A DNA stretch of 64,000 bases from Actinomycetes bacterium (GTDB lineage: Bacteria > Actinomycetota > Acidimicrobiia > Acidimicrobiales > RAAP-2), in the NCBI GenBank assembly GCA_021784205.1, contig JAJXTB010000001.1, positions 1-64,000 of the forward strand. Reading direction: 5' to 3'. Positions within the stretch are counted from its first letter, which is position 1; every line of letters starts with the position of its first letter. Positions 9,189-21,133 of the stretch are shown in pieces. The position numbers were made by a program, and so were the translations under genes. Under the pieces are notes generated by a model. The model was given only the letters and a program-made list of their open reading frames with translations. It ran no database searches and was not told the DNA's origin.

Positions 9189-10721
9189 GTGCACGACGCG
9201 CTCTACCTCGTCGTCGACCTGGGAACGGGGGGACCAAAGGTCGGCCTCGTCGACTCGCGGGGCTCGCTCGTCGAGCACGTCACCGACGCGGTGACGACGA
9301 CCTTCGCGCGCGACGGCGAGGCCACCCAGGACGCGAGCGAGTGGTGGGACCTCGTGCTGCGCGGCGCCCGGCGGCTGCTCGTCGACCCCGAACGCGCCCG
9401 GCGCGTGCGCGCCATCGGGGTGACGGGTCAGTACGGGTCGACCGTGCCGGTCGACGCGAACGGCGTCCCGACCGGACCCTGCCTGACCTGGATGGACACC
9501 CGGGGCGGCCCGTGGAGCCGACGCGCCGTCGGCGGACCGGTGCAGGGCTATCGCCCGCGGGCCGCCCTCTCGTTCATCCGTCGCAGCGGCGGCGCCCCGT
9601 CCACCGCGGGCGCCGACCCCGTCGGCCAGATCCTCTTCCTCGAGCACGAGCGGCCCGCCATCGTCGCGGCGACGCGCTGGTACCTCGAGCCGGTGGACTA
9701 CCTCACGATGCGCCTCACCGGTGTCGCCTCGGCCACCCACGCGTCTCGACTCGCCATGTGGATGACCGACAACCGCCACCTCAGCGAGTTGCGCTACGAC
9801 CCCGTGCTGTTGGGCCTCGTGGGGCTGAGCGACCAGCGGCTCGCTCCCCTGGTGCCCTTCGGGACGAGCGTGGGGACCCTGCGGCCCGAAGTCGCCGAGC
9901 AGCTCGGCCTCGCACCGTCGACGGTCGTGGCGACCGGCATTCCCGACCTGCACGCGGCGACGCTCGGCTCGGGCGCGATCCGGCTCTACGACACGCACCT
10001 CGCGCTGTCGACCACGTCGTGGATCAGCTGCCCGGTGCCGTCCAAGAAGACCGACGTCGTGCACTCGATCGCGTCGGTGCCGGGCCTGGACAACGACCAC
10101 TACCTCGTCATCAATAATCAAGAGACGGGGGCGCGCGCCCTCGCCTGGCTGCGCGACCTGCTGGGCGGACCCGCCAGCGCGCCGTCGTTCAGCGAGCTGA
10201 CGGCCCTCGCGGCGACCGCGCCCGCCGGCGCGAACGGCGTGCGCTTCGCGCCGTGGCTCGCCGGCGAGCGCTCGCCGGCCGACGACAAGGGCGCCCGCGG
10301 GGGCTTTGCCAACCTGTCGGTCACCACGACCACTGCGGACCTCGTGCGCGCCGTCCTCGAGGGGGTCGCAGCGAACAGCGCGTGGCTCTTCGCCCACGTC
10401 GAGCGCTTCGCCGGGCGGCGCCTCGATCCCGTGCGGCTCATCGGCGGCGGGGCCCAGTCAGACCTGTGGTGCCAGATCTACGCCACGATGCTCGAGCGGC
10501 CCGTCATCCAAGTGGACGATCCGCTGACGGCCCAGCTGCGCGGGGTCGCCCACGTCGCCGCGAGCGCCGCCGGGGACGCGACGCTCGCCGAACCCCCGCT
10601 GCCGCGCCCGGGACGGCTCGTCGAGCCGGCCCCTGGTGAGCGTGCGATATACGACGCGATCGCGCGCGAACTACCCCGGCGCTTCGCCCACGAACGTCGC
10701 TGGCGCCGCTCGTCGCGGTGA
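9189..10721 (+). CDS. FGGY-family carbohydrate kinase
   Basis: The 510-residue protein has the ASKHA phosphotransferase layout: N-terminal phosphate-1 loop (VVDLGTGGPKVGLVD), an FGGY N-domain to about residue 250, the catalytic aspartate in TGIPDLHAATLG, and the adenosine loop LIGGGAQSDLWCQI near residue 420. It resembles xylulokinase-like members; the sugar or polyol substrate is unassigned. Its GTG start at 9189 lies 2 bp after the stop of the PLP lyase, so the two are almost certainly co-expressed and may act in one pathway. Confidence 0.88.
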   Translation: MHDALYLVVDLGTGGPKVGLVDSRGSLVEHVTDAVTTTFARDGEATQDASEWWDLVLRGARRLLVDPERARRVRAIGVTGQYGSTVPVDANGVPTGPCLTWMDTRGGPWSRRAVGGPVQGYRPRAALSFIRRSGGAPSTAGADPVGQILFLEHERPAIVAATRWYLEPVDYLTMRLTGVASATHASRLAMWMTDNRHLSELRYDPVLLGLVGLSDQRLAPLVPFGTSVGTLRPEVAEQLGLAPSTVVATGIPDLHAATLGSGAIRLYDTHLALSTTSWISCPVPSKKTDVVHSIASVPGLDNDHYLVINNQETGARALAWLRDLLGGPASAPSFSELTALAATAPAGANGVRFAPWLAGERSPADDKGARGGFANLSVTTTTADLVRAVLEGVAANSAWLFAHVERFAGRRLDPVRLIGGGAQSDLWCQIYATMLERPVIQVDDPLTAQLRGVAHVAASAAGDATLAEPPLPRPGRLVEPAPGERAIYDAIARELPRRFAHERRWRRSSR

Positions 10722-10769
10722 GATGGACTCGGATAACGTCGGATCAAGGTTGCATCAGAGAGGAGGACC

Positions 10770-11777
10770 ATGTCCCTCGATCAGTTCCCCCGGTACCCAC
10801 TGCGCTTCGGCCCGTCACCGATCCATCGACTCGACCGATTGAGTGAGTACCTGGGCGGAGCGACGGTCTGGGCCAAACGCGAGGACGTGAACTCGGGCCT
10901 CGCCTTCGGCGGGAACAAGGTTCGCAAGCTCGAGTACCTGGTCGCCGACGCCCTCGCGCAGGGCTGTGACACGCTGGTGTCGATCGGCGGGGTCCAGTCC
11001 AACCACACCCGCCAGGTGGCCGCCGCGGCCGCGGCCGTGGGCATGAAGTGCGTGCTGATCCAAGAGAGCTGGGTCAACTGGCCCGACGTCACCTACGACC
11101 GGGTGGGCAACATCCTGCTCAGCCGGCTCATGGGGGCCGACGTCCGGCTCGTGGACGCGAACTTCGGCATTGGCTTCAAGGCCAGCTGGGAGCAGGCCAT
11201 CGCCGAGCTCGAGGCCGCGGGCCACCGGCCCTACGCGATTCCCGCCGGGGCCTCGGACCACCGCCTGGGTGGACTCGGCTTCGCCGGCTGGGCGCTCGAG
11301 GTCGAGGAGCAGGAGCGCGAGCTCGGCATCGCCTTTGACTACGTGATCGTCTGCTCGGTCACCGGTTCGACCCAGGCGGGGATGATCGCCGGCTTCGCCA
11401 TCAACGACCTGCCGCGCAAGGTCATCGGCATCGACGGCTCCGCGAAGCCCGCCGAGACCTGGGACCAGGTCGCGAGGATCGCGCGCGCGACGGCCGAGCT
11501 CATCGGCGTACAGCGGCCCATCCTCGACGAGGAGATCATCCTCGACGACCGTTACCACGCGGGCACCTACGGGATCCCCGACGACCGGACGGTCCACGCG
11601 ATGAAGCTGGGCGCGTCCCTCGAGGCGATGATCACCGACCCGGTCTACGAGGGCAAGTCCCTCGCCGGACTCATCGACCTCGTCCAGCGCCACGAGCTCG
11701 AGCCCGACGCCCACGTCCTCTTCGCCCACCTCGGTGGGCAGCCGGCGATCAACGGCTACGCGAGCCTCTTCGGCTAG
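10770..11777 (+). CDS. acdS: 1-aminocyclopropane-1-carboxylate deaminase
   Basis: A fold-type II PLP enzyme of 335 residues, collinear with Pseudomonas ACC deaminase, which opens ACC to 2-oxobutyrate and ammonia. The PLP lysine is K50 (FGGNKVRK) and SNHT (77-80) lies at the active site. The two positions that separate ACC deaminases from D-cysteine desulfhydrases, glutamate and leucine in the former, are E285 (before the DPVYEGKS segment) and L321 (AHLGG), so the ACC deaminase reading is favoured. The product 2-oxobutyrate is also the isoleucine precursor used by the nearby ilv genes. The ATG has GAGGAGGACC directly upstream. Confidence 0.93.
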   Translation: MSLDQFPRYPLRFGPSPIHRLDRLSEYLGGATVWAKREDVNSGLAFGGNKVRKLEYLVADALAQGCDTLVSIGGVQSNHTRQVAAAAAAVGMKCVLIQESWVNWPDVTYDRVGNILLSRLMGADVRLVDANFGIGFKASWEQAIAELEAAGHRPYAIPAGASDHRLGGLGFAGWALEVEEQERELGIAFDYVIVCSVTGSTQAGMIAGFAINDLPRKVIGIDGSAKPAETWDQVARIARATAELIGVQRPILDEEIILDDRYHAGTYGIPDDRTVHAMKLGASLEAMITDPVYEGKSLAGLIDLVQRHELEPDAHVLFAHLGGQPAINGYASLFG

Positions 11778-12394
11778 TAGGCGAAGACTTCCTCGGCGAT
11801 GAGCGCGCGGCGCGTCTGGCGGTGACGCCAGGTGGCCAGCGCCGCTATCGCCACGTTGGCGATGCCGGCGGCGCTGGTGGCGACGAGCGCCGCCCAGAGG
11901 TGGTCGCCGGCGTAGAAGGCGACCCACAAGACGGACCCGACGGCCCCGAGCGACCACGACGACGCGGAGACCCCGGTGGCGTCAGCGGTGCGAATGAGTT
12001 CGATCAGTTGGGGGATGCGGGTGAGCGACATCGTGACGCCGATGCCGTAGACCCCCGCCGACCATCCGCCGATAAGTGCTGGCACCAGGCACGTTGCTGA
12101 GAAGATCGTGAACGAATACCCCAGGGTGCGCACGTCGCGCCACGGCGAGAGCCGCACGAGGATCGCGCCCTGGATCGGCAGGATCACGAGGCTGCCGATG
12201 ACGACCGGCCAGGAGCGCGCGACCAGCCCGTAGGCGATCCAGAACCCGCCCATCATCGCGAAGAGTGACCAGGTCGCGAGCGAGACGCCCTCGACGCCGT
12301 CGTCACTGACGCGGCGCCACTGGGACCACGTGCTCACGAGACCTACCGCGACGGCCGCCCAGCCGATGGTGGGCGTCAACGCGTGCGAAATCAC
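11774..12394 (-). CDS. PQ-loop repeat membrane protein
   Basis: A 206-residue integral membrane protein with about seven hydrophobic segments arranged as two PQ-loop-like repeats: one around residues 15-60 (STWSQWRRV ... [10 protein letters not shown]) and one around 125-165 ([11 protein letters not shown] ... [10 protein letters not shown]). PQ-loop proteins include SWEET/SemiSWEET sugar carriers and amino-acid exporters; the substrate is unknown. Its 3' end overlaps acdS by 4 bp tail to tail. The GTG start at 12394 has no Shine-Dalgarno sequence; TAGCAT ends 6 nt before it, predicting a leaderless mRNA. Confidence 0.75.
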   Translation of the reverse strand: MISHALTPTIGWAAVAVGLVSTWSQWRRVSDDGVEGVSLATWSLFAMMGGFWIAYGLVARSWPVVIGSLVILPIQGAILVRLSPWRDVRTLGYSFTIFSATCLVPALIGGWSAGVYGIGVTMSLTRIPQLIELIRTADATGVSASSWSLGAVGSVLWVAFYAGDHLWAALVATSAAGIANVAIAALATWRHRQTRRALIAEEVFAY

Positions 12395-12419
12395 TTAACG
12401 ATGCTAATGGTCCGATTCG

Positions 12420-14117
<1,698 letters not shown>

Positions 14118-14127
14118 TCATTCCAGA

Positions 14128-14154
14128 AACAAAAAACCCCCGCGGATGCGGGGG
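14128..14154 (-). terminator. leuA attenuator terminator
   Basis: On the minus strand CCCCCGC-ATCC-GCGGGGG is followed by TTTTTTG, a textbook intrinsic terminator. It lies between the leader-peptide stop and the leuA ribosome-binding site. It can therefore only stop transcription before leuA, as expected of an attenuator. Confidence 0.9.
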
Positions 14155-14158
14155 CGTC

Positions 14159-14178
14159 GGGCGAGTATGCACTCGCCC
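14159..14178 (-). promoter_or_regulatory. Leader hairpin of leuA attenuator
   Basis: A second perfect hairpin (8-bp arms GGGCGAGT and ACTCGCCC, loop of 4) begins at the last base of the leader-peptide stop codon. A ribosome stalled on the three Leu codons just upstream would reach into its 5' arm, so it is the likely pause or sensing hairpin. The alternative antiterminator fold was not resolved by eye. Confidence 0.65.
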
Positions 14179-14216
14179 TAATGCAGCAGCAGCTCGACGA
14201 TCGCAGATGTGCTCAC
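14178..14216 (-). CDS. leuA leader peptide (attenuator)
   Basis: A 12-residue open frame, MSTSAIVELLLH, starts at GTG and ends at TAG. Three consecutive CTG leucine codons precede the final His codon, immediately ahead of the pause hairpin and intrinsic terminator. Low charged Leu-tRNA should stall the ribosome there and let transcription continue into leuA. There is no room for a ribosome-binding site: the -10 hexamer ends 6 nt before the GTG, so the leader is read from a leaderless transcript. The frame is too short for normal gene finding. Confidence 0.85.
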   Translation of the reverse strand: MSTSAIVELLLH

Positions 14217-14222
14217 GCCACG

Positions 14223-14250
14223 AGTCTACCGCCCCAGTCCGCCGTGTAAA
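14223..14250 (-). promoter_or_regulatory. Promoter of the leuA leader
   Basis: On the minus strand TTTACA (14250-14245), a 16-nt spacer and TAGACT (14228-14223) form a good sigma-A-type promoter. The -10 ends 6 nt before the leader GTG at 14216, placing the transcription start at or next to the G of the start codon. Confidence 0.7.
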
Positions 14251-14278
14251 GCGCCCGCCCTGGAGTAGCCTCGAGCCC

Positions 14279-14440
14279 GTGAGCGTCATACGGGCCTTCG
14301 TCAAACTCGCCGTCCTCGTCGTCCTCCTGGGCCTCGTCGCCGGCGCTATTGCCCTGGTCTCGCGCGGCTCTCGCGGTCGAGCCTCCGGACCCGTCTCCTA
14401 CGACGAGTGGCCGACGGTCCCGCGCAAGCCCGAGTCCTGA
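14279..14440 (+). CDS. Small single-pass membrane protein, unknown function
   Basis: A 53-residue product with one hydrophobic segment (about residues 5-25, [20 protein letters not shown]) and a short basic then polar tail ending in [11 protein letters not shown] do not recognise the family. GTG at 14279 is chosen because TAGCCT ends 7 nt upstream (leaderless pattern) and the longer frame would run back into the leuA leader promoter. It is followed 20 bp later by the aldo/keto reductase and is probably co-transcribed with it. Confidence 0.6.
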   Translation: MSVIRAFVKLAVLVVLLGLVAGAIALVSRGSRGRASGPVSYDEWPTVPRKPES

Positions 14441-14460
14441 CCCCTACGCAAAGGAGCACT

Positions 14461-15441
14461 ATGGCCACCATGCACTACCGCCGTCTCGGACGTTCAGGCT
14501 TAAAGGTGAGCGTCCTGTCATTTGGCAGCTGGGTCACCTTCGCCAACCAGGGCCAGGTCGAGACCGCCCAACAGGCCGCGGAGTGCCTCGCGGCGGCCAA
14601 GGAGGCCGGGGTCAACTTCTTTGACAACGCCGAGGCCTACGCCGCCGGGGAGTCCGAGCGCGTCATGGGCGCGGCCTTCCGCGAGCTCGGCTGGGCCCGC
14701 CACGAGTTCGTGGTCTCGACGAAGCTCTTCTGGGGCCTGCACGACGTGCCCAACATGAAGAACACGCTCAACCGCAAGTACCTCCACCAGGCGATCGACG
14801 GATCGCTCGAGCGCTTCGGACTCGACTTCGTCGACCTCGTCTTCTGTCACCGCCCCGACCCCAAGACGCCCATCGAGGAGACCGTGTGGGCCATGAGCGA
14901 CATGGTCAGCCAGGGCAAGGCGCTCTACTGGGGCACGTCGGAGTGGAACGCCGACGACATTCGCGCGGCCTACGACATCGCCGATCGGCACCACCTGCAC
15001 AAGCCCGTCGTCGAGCAGCCCCAGTACAACATCCTGTGGCGCGACCGCGTCGAGAAGGAGTACCGGCGTCTCTACGAGGACATCGGGCTGGGCACCACGA
15101 TCTGGTCGCCACTCTCGTCGGGCCTGCTGACCGGCAAGTACCTGCACGGCGTCCCCGAGGGGTCACGCGCGACCCTGCCCGGCTACGAGTGGCTGCGCGG
15201 CATGCTGACCGACCCCGCGCGCAACAAGAAAGTCGCGGACCTCAAGGTCATCGCCGACGAGCTCGGCGTCTCGCTCACCCAGCTGTCCCTCGCCTGGTGC
15301 GCGAAGAATCCCAACGTCTCGACGGTCATCACCGGCGCGTCATCGGCCGCCCAGGTGCGCGAGAACATGACGGCCCTGGACGCGATCGACCTGCTGAGCG
15401 GTGACGTGATGGAGCGGATCGACCGGATCAGCCGGGCCTGA
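14461..15441 (+). CDS. Aldo/keto reductase (potassium-channel beta-subunit-like)
   Basis: A 326-residue NADPH-dependent TIM-barrel oxidoreductase. Catalytic tetrad residues are visible: Asp and Tyr in [11 protein letters not shown], Lys in VSTKLFWG and His in VFCHRPDP. The C-terminal [13 protein letters not shown] binds the cofactor. The sequence resembles the Kv-beta/YghZ branch, which reduces small aldehydes such as methylglyoxal; the real substrate is unknown. ATG at 14461 is chosen for its AAAGGAG box. Confidence 0.9.
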   Translation: MATMHYRRLGRSGLKVSVLSFGSWVTFANQGQVETAQQAAECLAAAKEAGVNFFDNAEAYAAGESERVMGAAFRELGWARHEFVVSTKLFWGLHDVPNMKNTLNRKYLHQAIDGSLERFGLDFVDLVFCHRPDPKTPIEETVWAMSDMVSQGKALYWGTSEWNADDIRAAYDIADRHHLHKPVVEQPQYNILWRDRVEKEYRRLYEDIGLGTTIWSPLSSGLLTGKYLHGVPEGSRATLPGYEWLRGMLTDPARNKKVADLKVIADELGVSLTQLSLAWCAKNPNVSTVITGASSAAQVRENMTALDAIDLLSGDVMERIDRISRA

Positions 15442-15454
15442 CCGCGCCGCGCGA

Positions 15455-17029
15455 TTAGCGCAGCGTGATCAGGTGGATGTCCTGAATCCCCTCGGTCGAG
15501 CGCAGCCGGTCGATCACCGACTCGGGAGTCGGCGTCGTCGTGGAGATCACCATGAGCGCGGTCTTGGTGGTCGGGTCCGGCCCCACCGCCATGGACGAGA
15601 TCGACACGTGCGCCTCGCCGAGGGCGAGGCCGACGTGACCGATCATGCCCGGACGGTCGTCGTTGCGCACGACCAGCATCGTGGCCGCGGGCGGGATCTC
15701 GACGCTGTGGCCGTCGACGGTGACGATGCGGGTCTCGAGCCGGGTCCCGATCGTCATCAGGGTGCCCGAGACCGCGTGGTCGCCCGAGCGCACCGTGATC
15801 AGGTTCACGTACTCCGGTGACTCAACCGTGGACACCTCGCCCCAGGTGAGTTCGTGCTCGGCCGCCATCTGGGGCGCATTCACGAAGGACACCCCGTCGT
15901 GGCCGGTGGCCCCGAGCAGGCCCTTCAGTGCGCACAGTGTGAGGATCTTGGTGCCCGCGCCGGCGAGCTCGCCCTGGTAGATCACCTCGAGGTCGGCGGG
16001 GTTGCCGTCGAGCAGGCCGCCGATGAATCGGCCGAGCACCTCGGCGAGGCCCATGAAGGGCCGCACGACGTTGGAGACCTCGCCGGCCGCGACGTTGACC
16101 GCGAAGGGCACGAAGTCCCCGGCGAGGGCGAGCTGGACCTGCTCGGCGATGGTGACGCCGGCCTTGTCCTGGGCTTCGGCGGTCGAGGCGCCGAGGTGTG
16201 GCACCACGACGACCGAGGGAAGCTCGAACAACGGCGACGCCGTCGTGGGCTCTTTGGCGAACACGTCCAGGGCCGCGCCGTGGACGTGGCCGTTGCGGAT
16301 CGCTTCGGCGAGGTCGTCCTCATTCACGATGCCCCCGCGCGCCGCGTTCACGATGCGCACGCCGACCTTGGTCTTGGCCAGGGCGGCCGCGTCGAGCAGG
16401 TTGGTGGTCTCCTTGTTCTTGGGCAGGTGGATGGTGATGAAGTCGCTCTGGGCGAGCAATGAGTCCAGGGTCATCAGCTGCACGCCCATGTGCTTGGCCC
16501 GCTCCTCGGAGATGTAGGGGTCAAAGGCCACGATCCGCATGCCGAAAGCGAGCGCGCGCTGGGCGACGAGCGCGCCGATCTTGCCCAGGCCGACCACTCC
16601 GAGGGTCTTGCCGTAGAGCTCGACGCCCTCCCACTTGGAACGCTCCCACTTGCCGTCCTTCAGTGCCGCGTGGGCCTGGGGGATGTTGCGGGCCTGGGCG
16701 AGCAGCAGGGCCAGCGCCTGTTCGGCCGCGGAGAGGATGTTCGACTGGGGGGCGTTGACTACCATGACCCCCAGCTCGGTCGCCTTGGCGACATCGACGT
16801 TGTCCAGGCCGATGCCCGCGCGCCCGACCACGATGAGGTCACTCGCCGCCTCCAGCGTCGCCGCGTCCACCTGCGTGGCCGACCGGATGATCAGCGCGTT
16901 CGCGCCCACCACTGCCTCGAGCAGCTCCGCCGGCGACAGCCCGAGTCGGACGTCGACCTCGTGTCCAGCGTTACGGAGCTCCTGGAGCCCCGACTGCGCG
17001 ATTTCCTCCGTTACCAGTACACGAGCCAC
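15455..17029 (-). CDS. serA: D-3-phosphoglycerate dehydrogenase
   Basis: First enzyme of serine synthesis, in the long (524-residue) form typical of actinobacteria. It has the catalytic/nucleotide-binding core (GVVGLGKIGALVAQR near 150; FITIHLPKNKETTNL near 205; AARGGIVNEDDL), an intervening domain, and a C-terminal ACT domain (about 450-524) for serine feedback. Start GTG at 17029 is preceded by AAAGAAAGG. It lies 37 bp downstream of aspC on the same strand; serC is divergent from aspC. Confidence 0.96.
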   Translation of the reverse strand: MARVLVTEEIAQSGLQELRNAGHEVDVRLGLSPAELLEAVVGANALIIRSATQVDAATLEAASDLIVVGRAGIGLDNVDVAKATELGVMVVNAPQSNILSAAEQALALLLAQARNIPQAHAALKDGKWERSKWEGVELYGKTLGVVGLGKIGALVAQRALAFGMRIVAFDPYISEERAKHMGVQLMTLDSLLAQSDFITIHLPKNKETTNLLDAAALAKTKVGVRIVNAARGGIVNEDDLAEAIRNGHVHGAALDVFAKEPTTASPLFELPSVVVVPHLGASTAEAQDKAGVTIAEQVQLALAGDFVPFAVNVAAGEVSNVVRPFMGLAEVLGRFIGGLLDGNPADLEVIYQGELAGAGTKILTLCALKGLLGATGHDGVSFVNAPQMAAEHELTWGEVSTVESPEYVNLITVRSGDHAVSGTLMTIGTRLETRIVTVDGHSVEIPPAATMLVVRNDDRPGMIGHVGLALGEAHVSISSMAVGPDPTTKTALMVISTTTPTPESVIDRLRSTEGIQDIHLITLR

Positions 17030-17066
17030 TGTTCACCTTTCTTTGATCAACCCACGCTAGTAAGCG

Positions 17067-18263
17067 TCAGCCGTTAACGAGATCGCCCAGGCGGGTCAGA
17101 CCCTCGACCAGGTCGTCATCGCCCAGCGCGTAGCTGAGCCGGAAGTAGCCCGGCGTGCCGAAGGCCTCGCCGGGAACGACCGCGATCTTGGCCGTCTCGA
17201 GGAGGTTCTCGGCGAGCTCGGCCGAGGAGGTCGCGACCCGCCCGGCGAGCGGCCGGCCCAGCAGGCCCGTCACGTTCGGGTAGCAGTAGAACGCCCCCTC
17301 GGGCACCGCGCAGGACACGCCGTCGATCGCGTTGAGCATCGTCGTCATGGTGTGGCGGCGCCGGTCGAAAGCCGCGCGCATCTCGCCAACGGCGGTGAGG
17401 TCGCCCGTCAGCGCGGCCACGGCGGCGCGCTGGGAGATGTTCGAGATGTTCGACGTGGTCTGGCTCTGGTAGTTCACGGCCGCGCCCATGACGTCCGTGG
17501 GCCCCACCATCCAGCCAATGCGCCAGCCGGTCATGGCGTAGGTCTTTGCCACGCCGTTCACGACGACCCAGCGGTCGCCCAGCTCGGGGGCCACCACCGG
17601 CATCGAGACGTTGGTGGCGTCGCCGTAGACCAGGTGCTCGTAGATCTCGTCACAGAGGACCCAGACGTCGTGCTCGGCGGCCCAGCGCCCGATCGCGGCG
17701 ACGTCCTGGGGCGTCACCACCGCGCCGGTCGGGTTGGACGGCGACACGAAGACGAGCAGCTTGGTCTTGTCGGTGCGGTGACGTTCGAGGTCCTCGACCG
17801 TGACGCGAAACCCGTTCGCCTCGCTCGTGGGCACGGGGACCGGAATCCCGCCGGCGAGGTACACCGCCTCGGGGTAGGTCGTCCAGAACGGCGACGGGAT
17901 CAGCACCTCGTCACCGGGGTTGAGCATGGTCATGAAGGCCGTGGCGACCGCGTGCTTGCCGCCGTTGGTGACCAGCACCTGGCTCGCGGCGATCTCGAGA
18001 CCCGAGTCGCGCCGGGTCTTGGCGACGATCGCCTCGCGCAGCTCGGGCAGGCCGGCCGTCGGGGTGTACTTGTAGTTCACCGGGTCGTAGCAGGCCTTCG
18101 CCGCGGCCTCGACGATGTGCGCCGGGGTCGGGAAGTCGGGCTCGCCGGCGCCGTAGACGATGATGGGCTCGCCAGATGCCTTTAACGCCTTGGCTTTGGC
18201 GTCCACGGCCAGGGTCGCGCTCGGCGCAAGTCCCCCCAGAAGGTTACTGACTCGGGCGCTCAT
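17067..18263 (-). CDS. aspC: Aspartate aminotransferase (class I/II, PLP)
   Basis: A 398-residue fold-type I aminotransferase of the Thermus/Bacillus-type aspartate aminotransferase group: [50 protein letters not shown] and the PLP lysine in [18 protein letters not shown]. It would exchange aspartate/oxaloacetate with glutamate/2-oxoglutarate. The start is ATG 18263 with GGAG upstream. A longer upstream frame would collide with serC and its promoter. It precedes serA by 37 bp. Confidence 0.92.
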   Translation of the reverse strand: MSARVSNLLGGLAPSATLAVDAKAKALKASGEPIIVYGAGEPDFPTPAHIVEAAAKACYDPVNYKYTPTAGLPELREAIVAKTRRDSGLEIAASQVLVTNGGKHAVATAFMTMLNPGDEVLIPSPFWTTYPEAVYLAGGIPVPVPTSEANGFRVTVEDLERHRTDKTKLLVFVSPSNPTGAVVTPQDVAAIGRWAAEHDVWVLCDEIYEHLVYGDATNVSMPVVAPELGDRWVVVNGVAKTYAMTGWRIGWMVGPTDVMGAAVNYQSQTTSNISNISQRAAVAALTGDLTAVGEMRAAFDRRRHTMTTMLNAIDGVSCAVPEGAFYCYPNVTGLLGRPLAGRVATSSAELAENLLETAKIAVVPGEAFGTPGYFRLSYALGDDDLVEGLTRLGDLVNG

Positions 18264-18294
18264 CACGACTCCAATCCGTTGTCCGTAAGATTGA

Positions 18295-19422
<1,128 letters not shown>

Positions 19423-19442
19423 ACACTCGGCCAGGGATTCGA

Positions 19443-19485
19443 AACCAAAACGAGGGGCGCTCCTAGGTCGCCCCTCGTTTTGGTT
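19443..19485. terminator. Bidirectional terminator between serC and ilvC
   Basis: A perfect 17-bp inverted repeat (19443-19459 with 19469-19485, 9-nt loop) has A-rich and T-rich outer arms (AACCAAAA ... TTTTGGTT). It therefore works as an intrinsic terminator in both directions. It separates the convergent serC (+) and ilvC (-) genes. Confidence 0.9.
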
Positions 19486-19531
19486 GCTAGGTCGTCGGTA
19501 CCGGGTCCATCGGAGCCAGCGCCCATCGGCG

Positions 19532-20578
<1,047 letters not shown>

Positions 20579-21133
20579 CTACGGCTCGGGGGTGGTCAGA
20601 GTGCTTCGGCCAAGTCTAGGGAGTGCGACGCGGCCCGTTCGGTGGAGTTCGACCTCCGCGAAGGCCTCGAGGGCCCGTTCGAGGTCGTCGCAGGCGCTCG
20701 GGGTCCCGGCGAGCATGACCGTCACCGCGCCCGGGTCGACGTCCACGATGGCCGCGCCGGCGTTGCCGAGTGTGTCGAGCAGCGGCGTCCGGTTCGCCAC
20801 GTCGGTCTTGATCGTGGCGAGCAGGAGCTCGCGTTCGACCGCTTCACGAGGGGCGATGTCGGTGATGTCGACGACGTTCACGAGCTTGTCGAGCTGCCCG
20901 ACGATCTGCTCCAGCGGCGCGGACTCAGCGTCGACGACGATGGTGACCCGCGAGAACCTCGCGTGGCTCTCCGACGGGGCGACGGCGAGCGAGTAGATGT
21001 TGAAGCCGCGCCGGGCGAACAACCCGGCGATGCGTGCCAGCACGCCCGACTTGTTCTCGACCAGCACCGAGAGGATGTGGTGGCGCACCGGGGAGTGGGT
21101 GGACTCGCCGGCGAAGGGCTCGGGGACGTTCAT
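20579..21133 (-). CDS. ilvN: Acetolactate synthase, small (regulatory) subunit
   Basis: A 184-residue regulatory subunit that activates IlvB and confers valine feedback. The N-terminal ACT domain (HHILSVLVENKSGVLARIAGLFARRGFNI, about residues 18-46) is followed by the C-terminal ALS_ss_C domain. ATG at 21133 overlaps ilvB's stop (ATGA), which fixes the start within a longer open frame and couples its translation to the catalytic subunit. Confidence 0.95.
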   Translation of the reverse strand: MNVPEPFAGESTHSPVRHHILSVLVENKSGVLARIAGLFARRGFNIYSLAVAPSESHARFSRVTIVVDAESAPLEQIVGQLDKLVNVVDITDIAPREAVERELLLATIKTDVANRTPLLDTLGNAGAAIVDVDPGAVTVMLAGTPSACDDLERALEAFAEVELHRTGRVALPRLGRSTLTTPEP

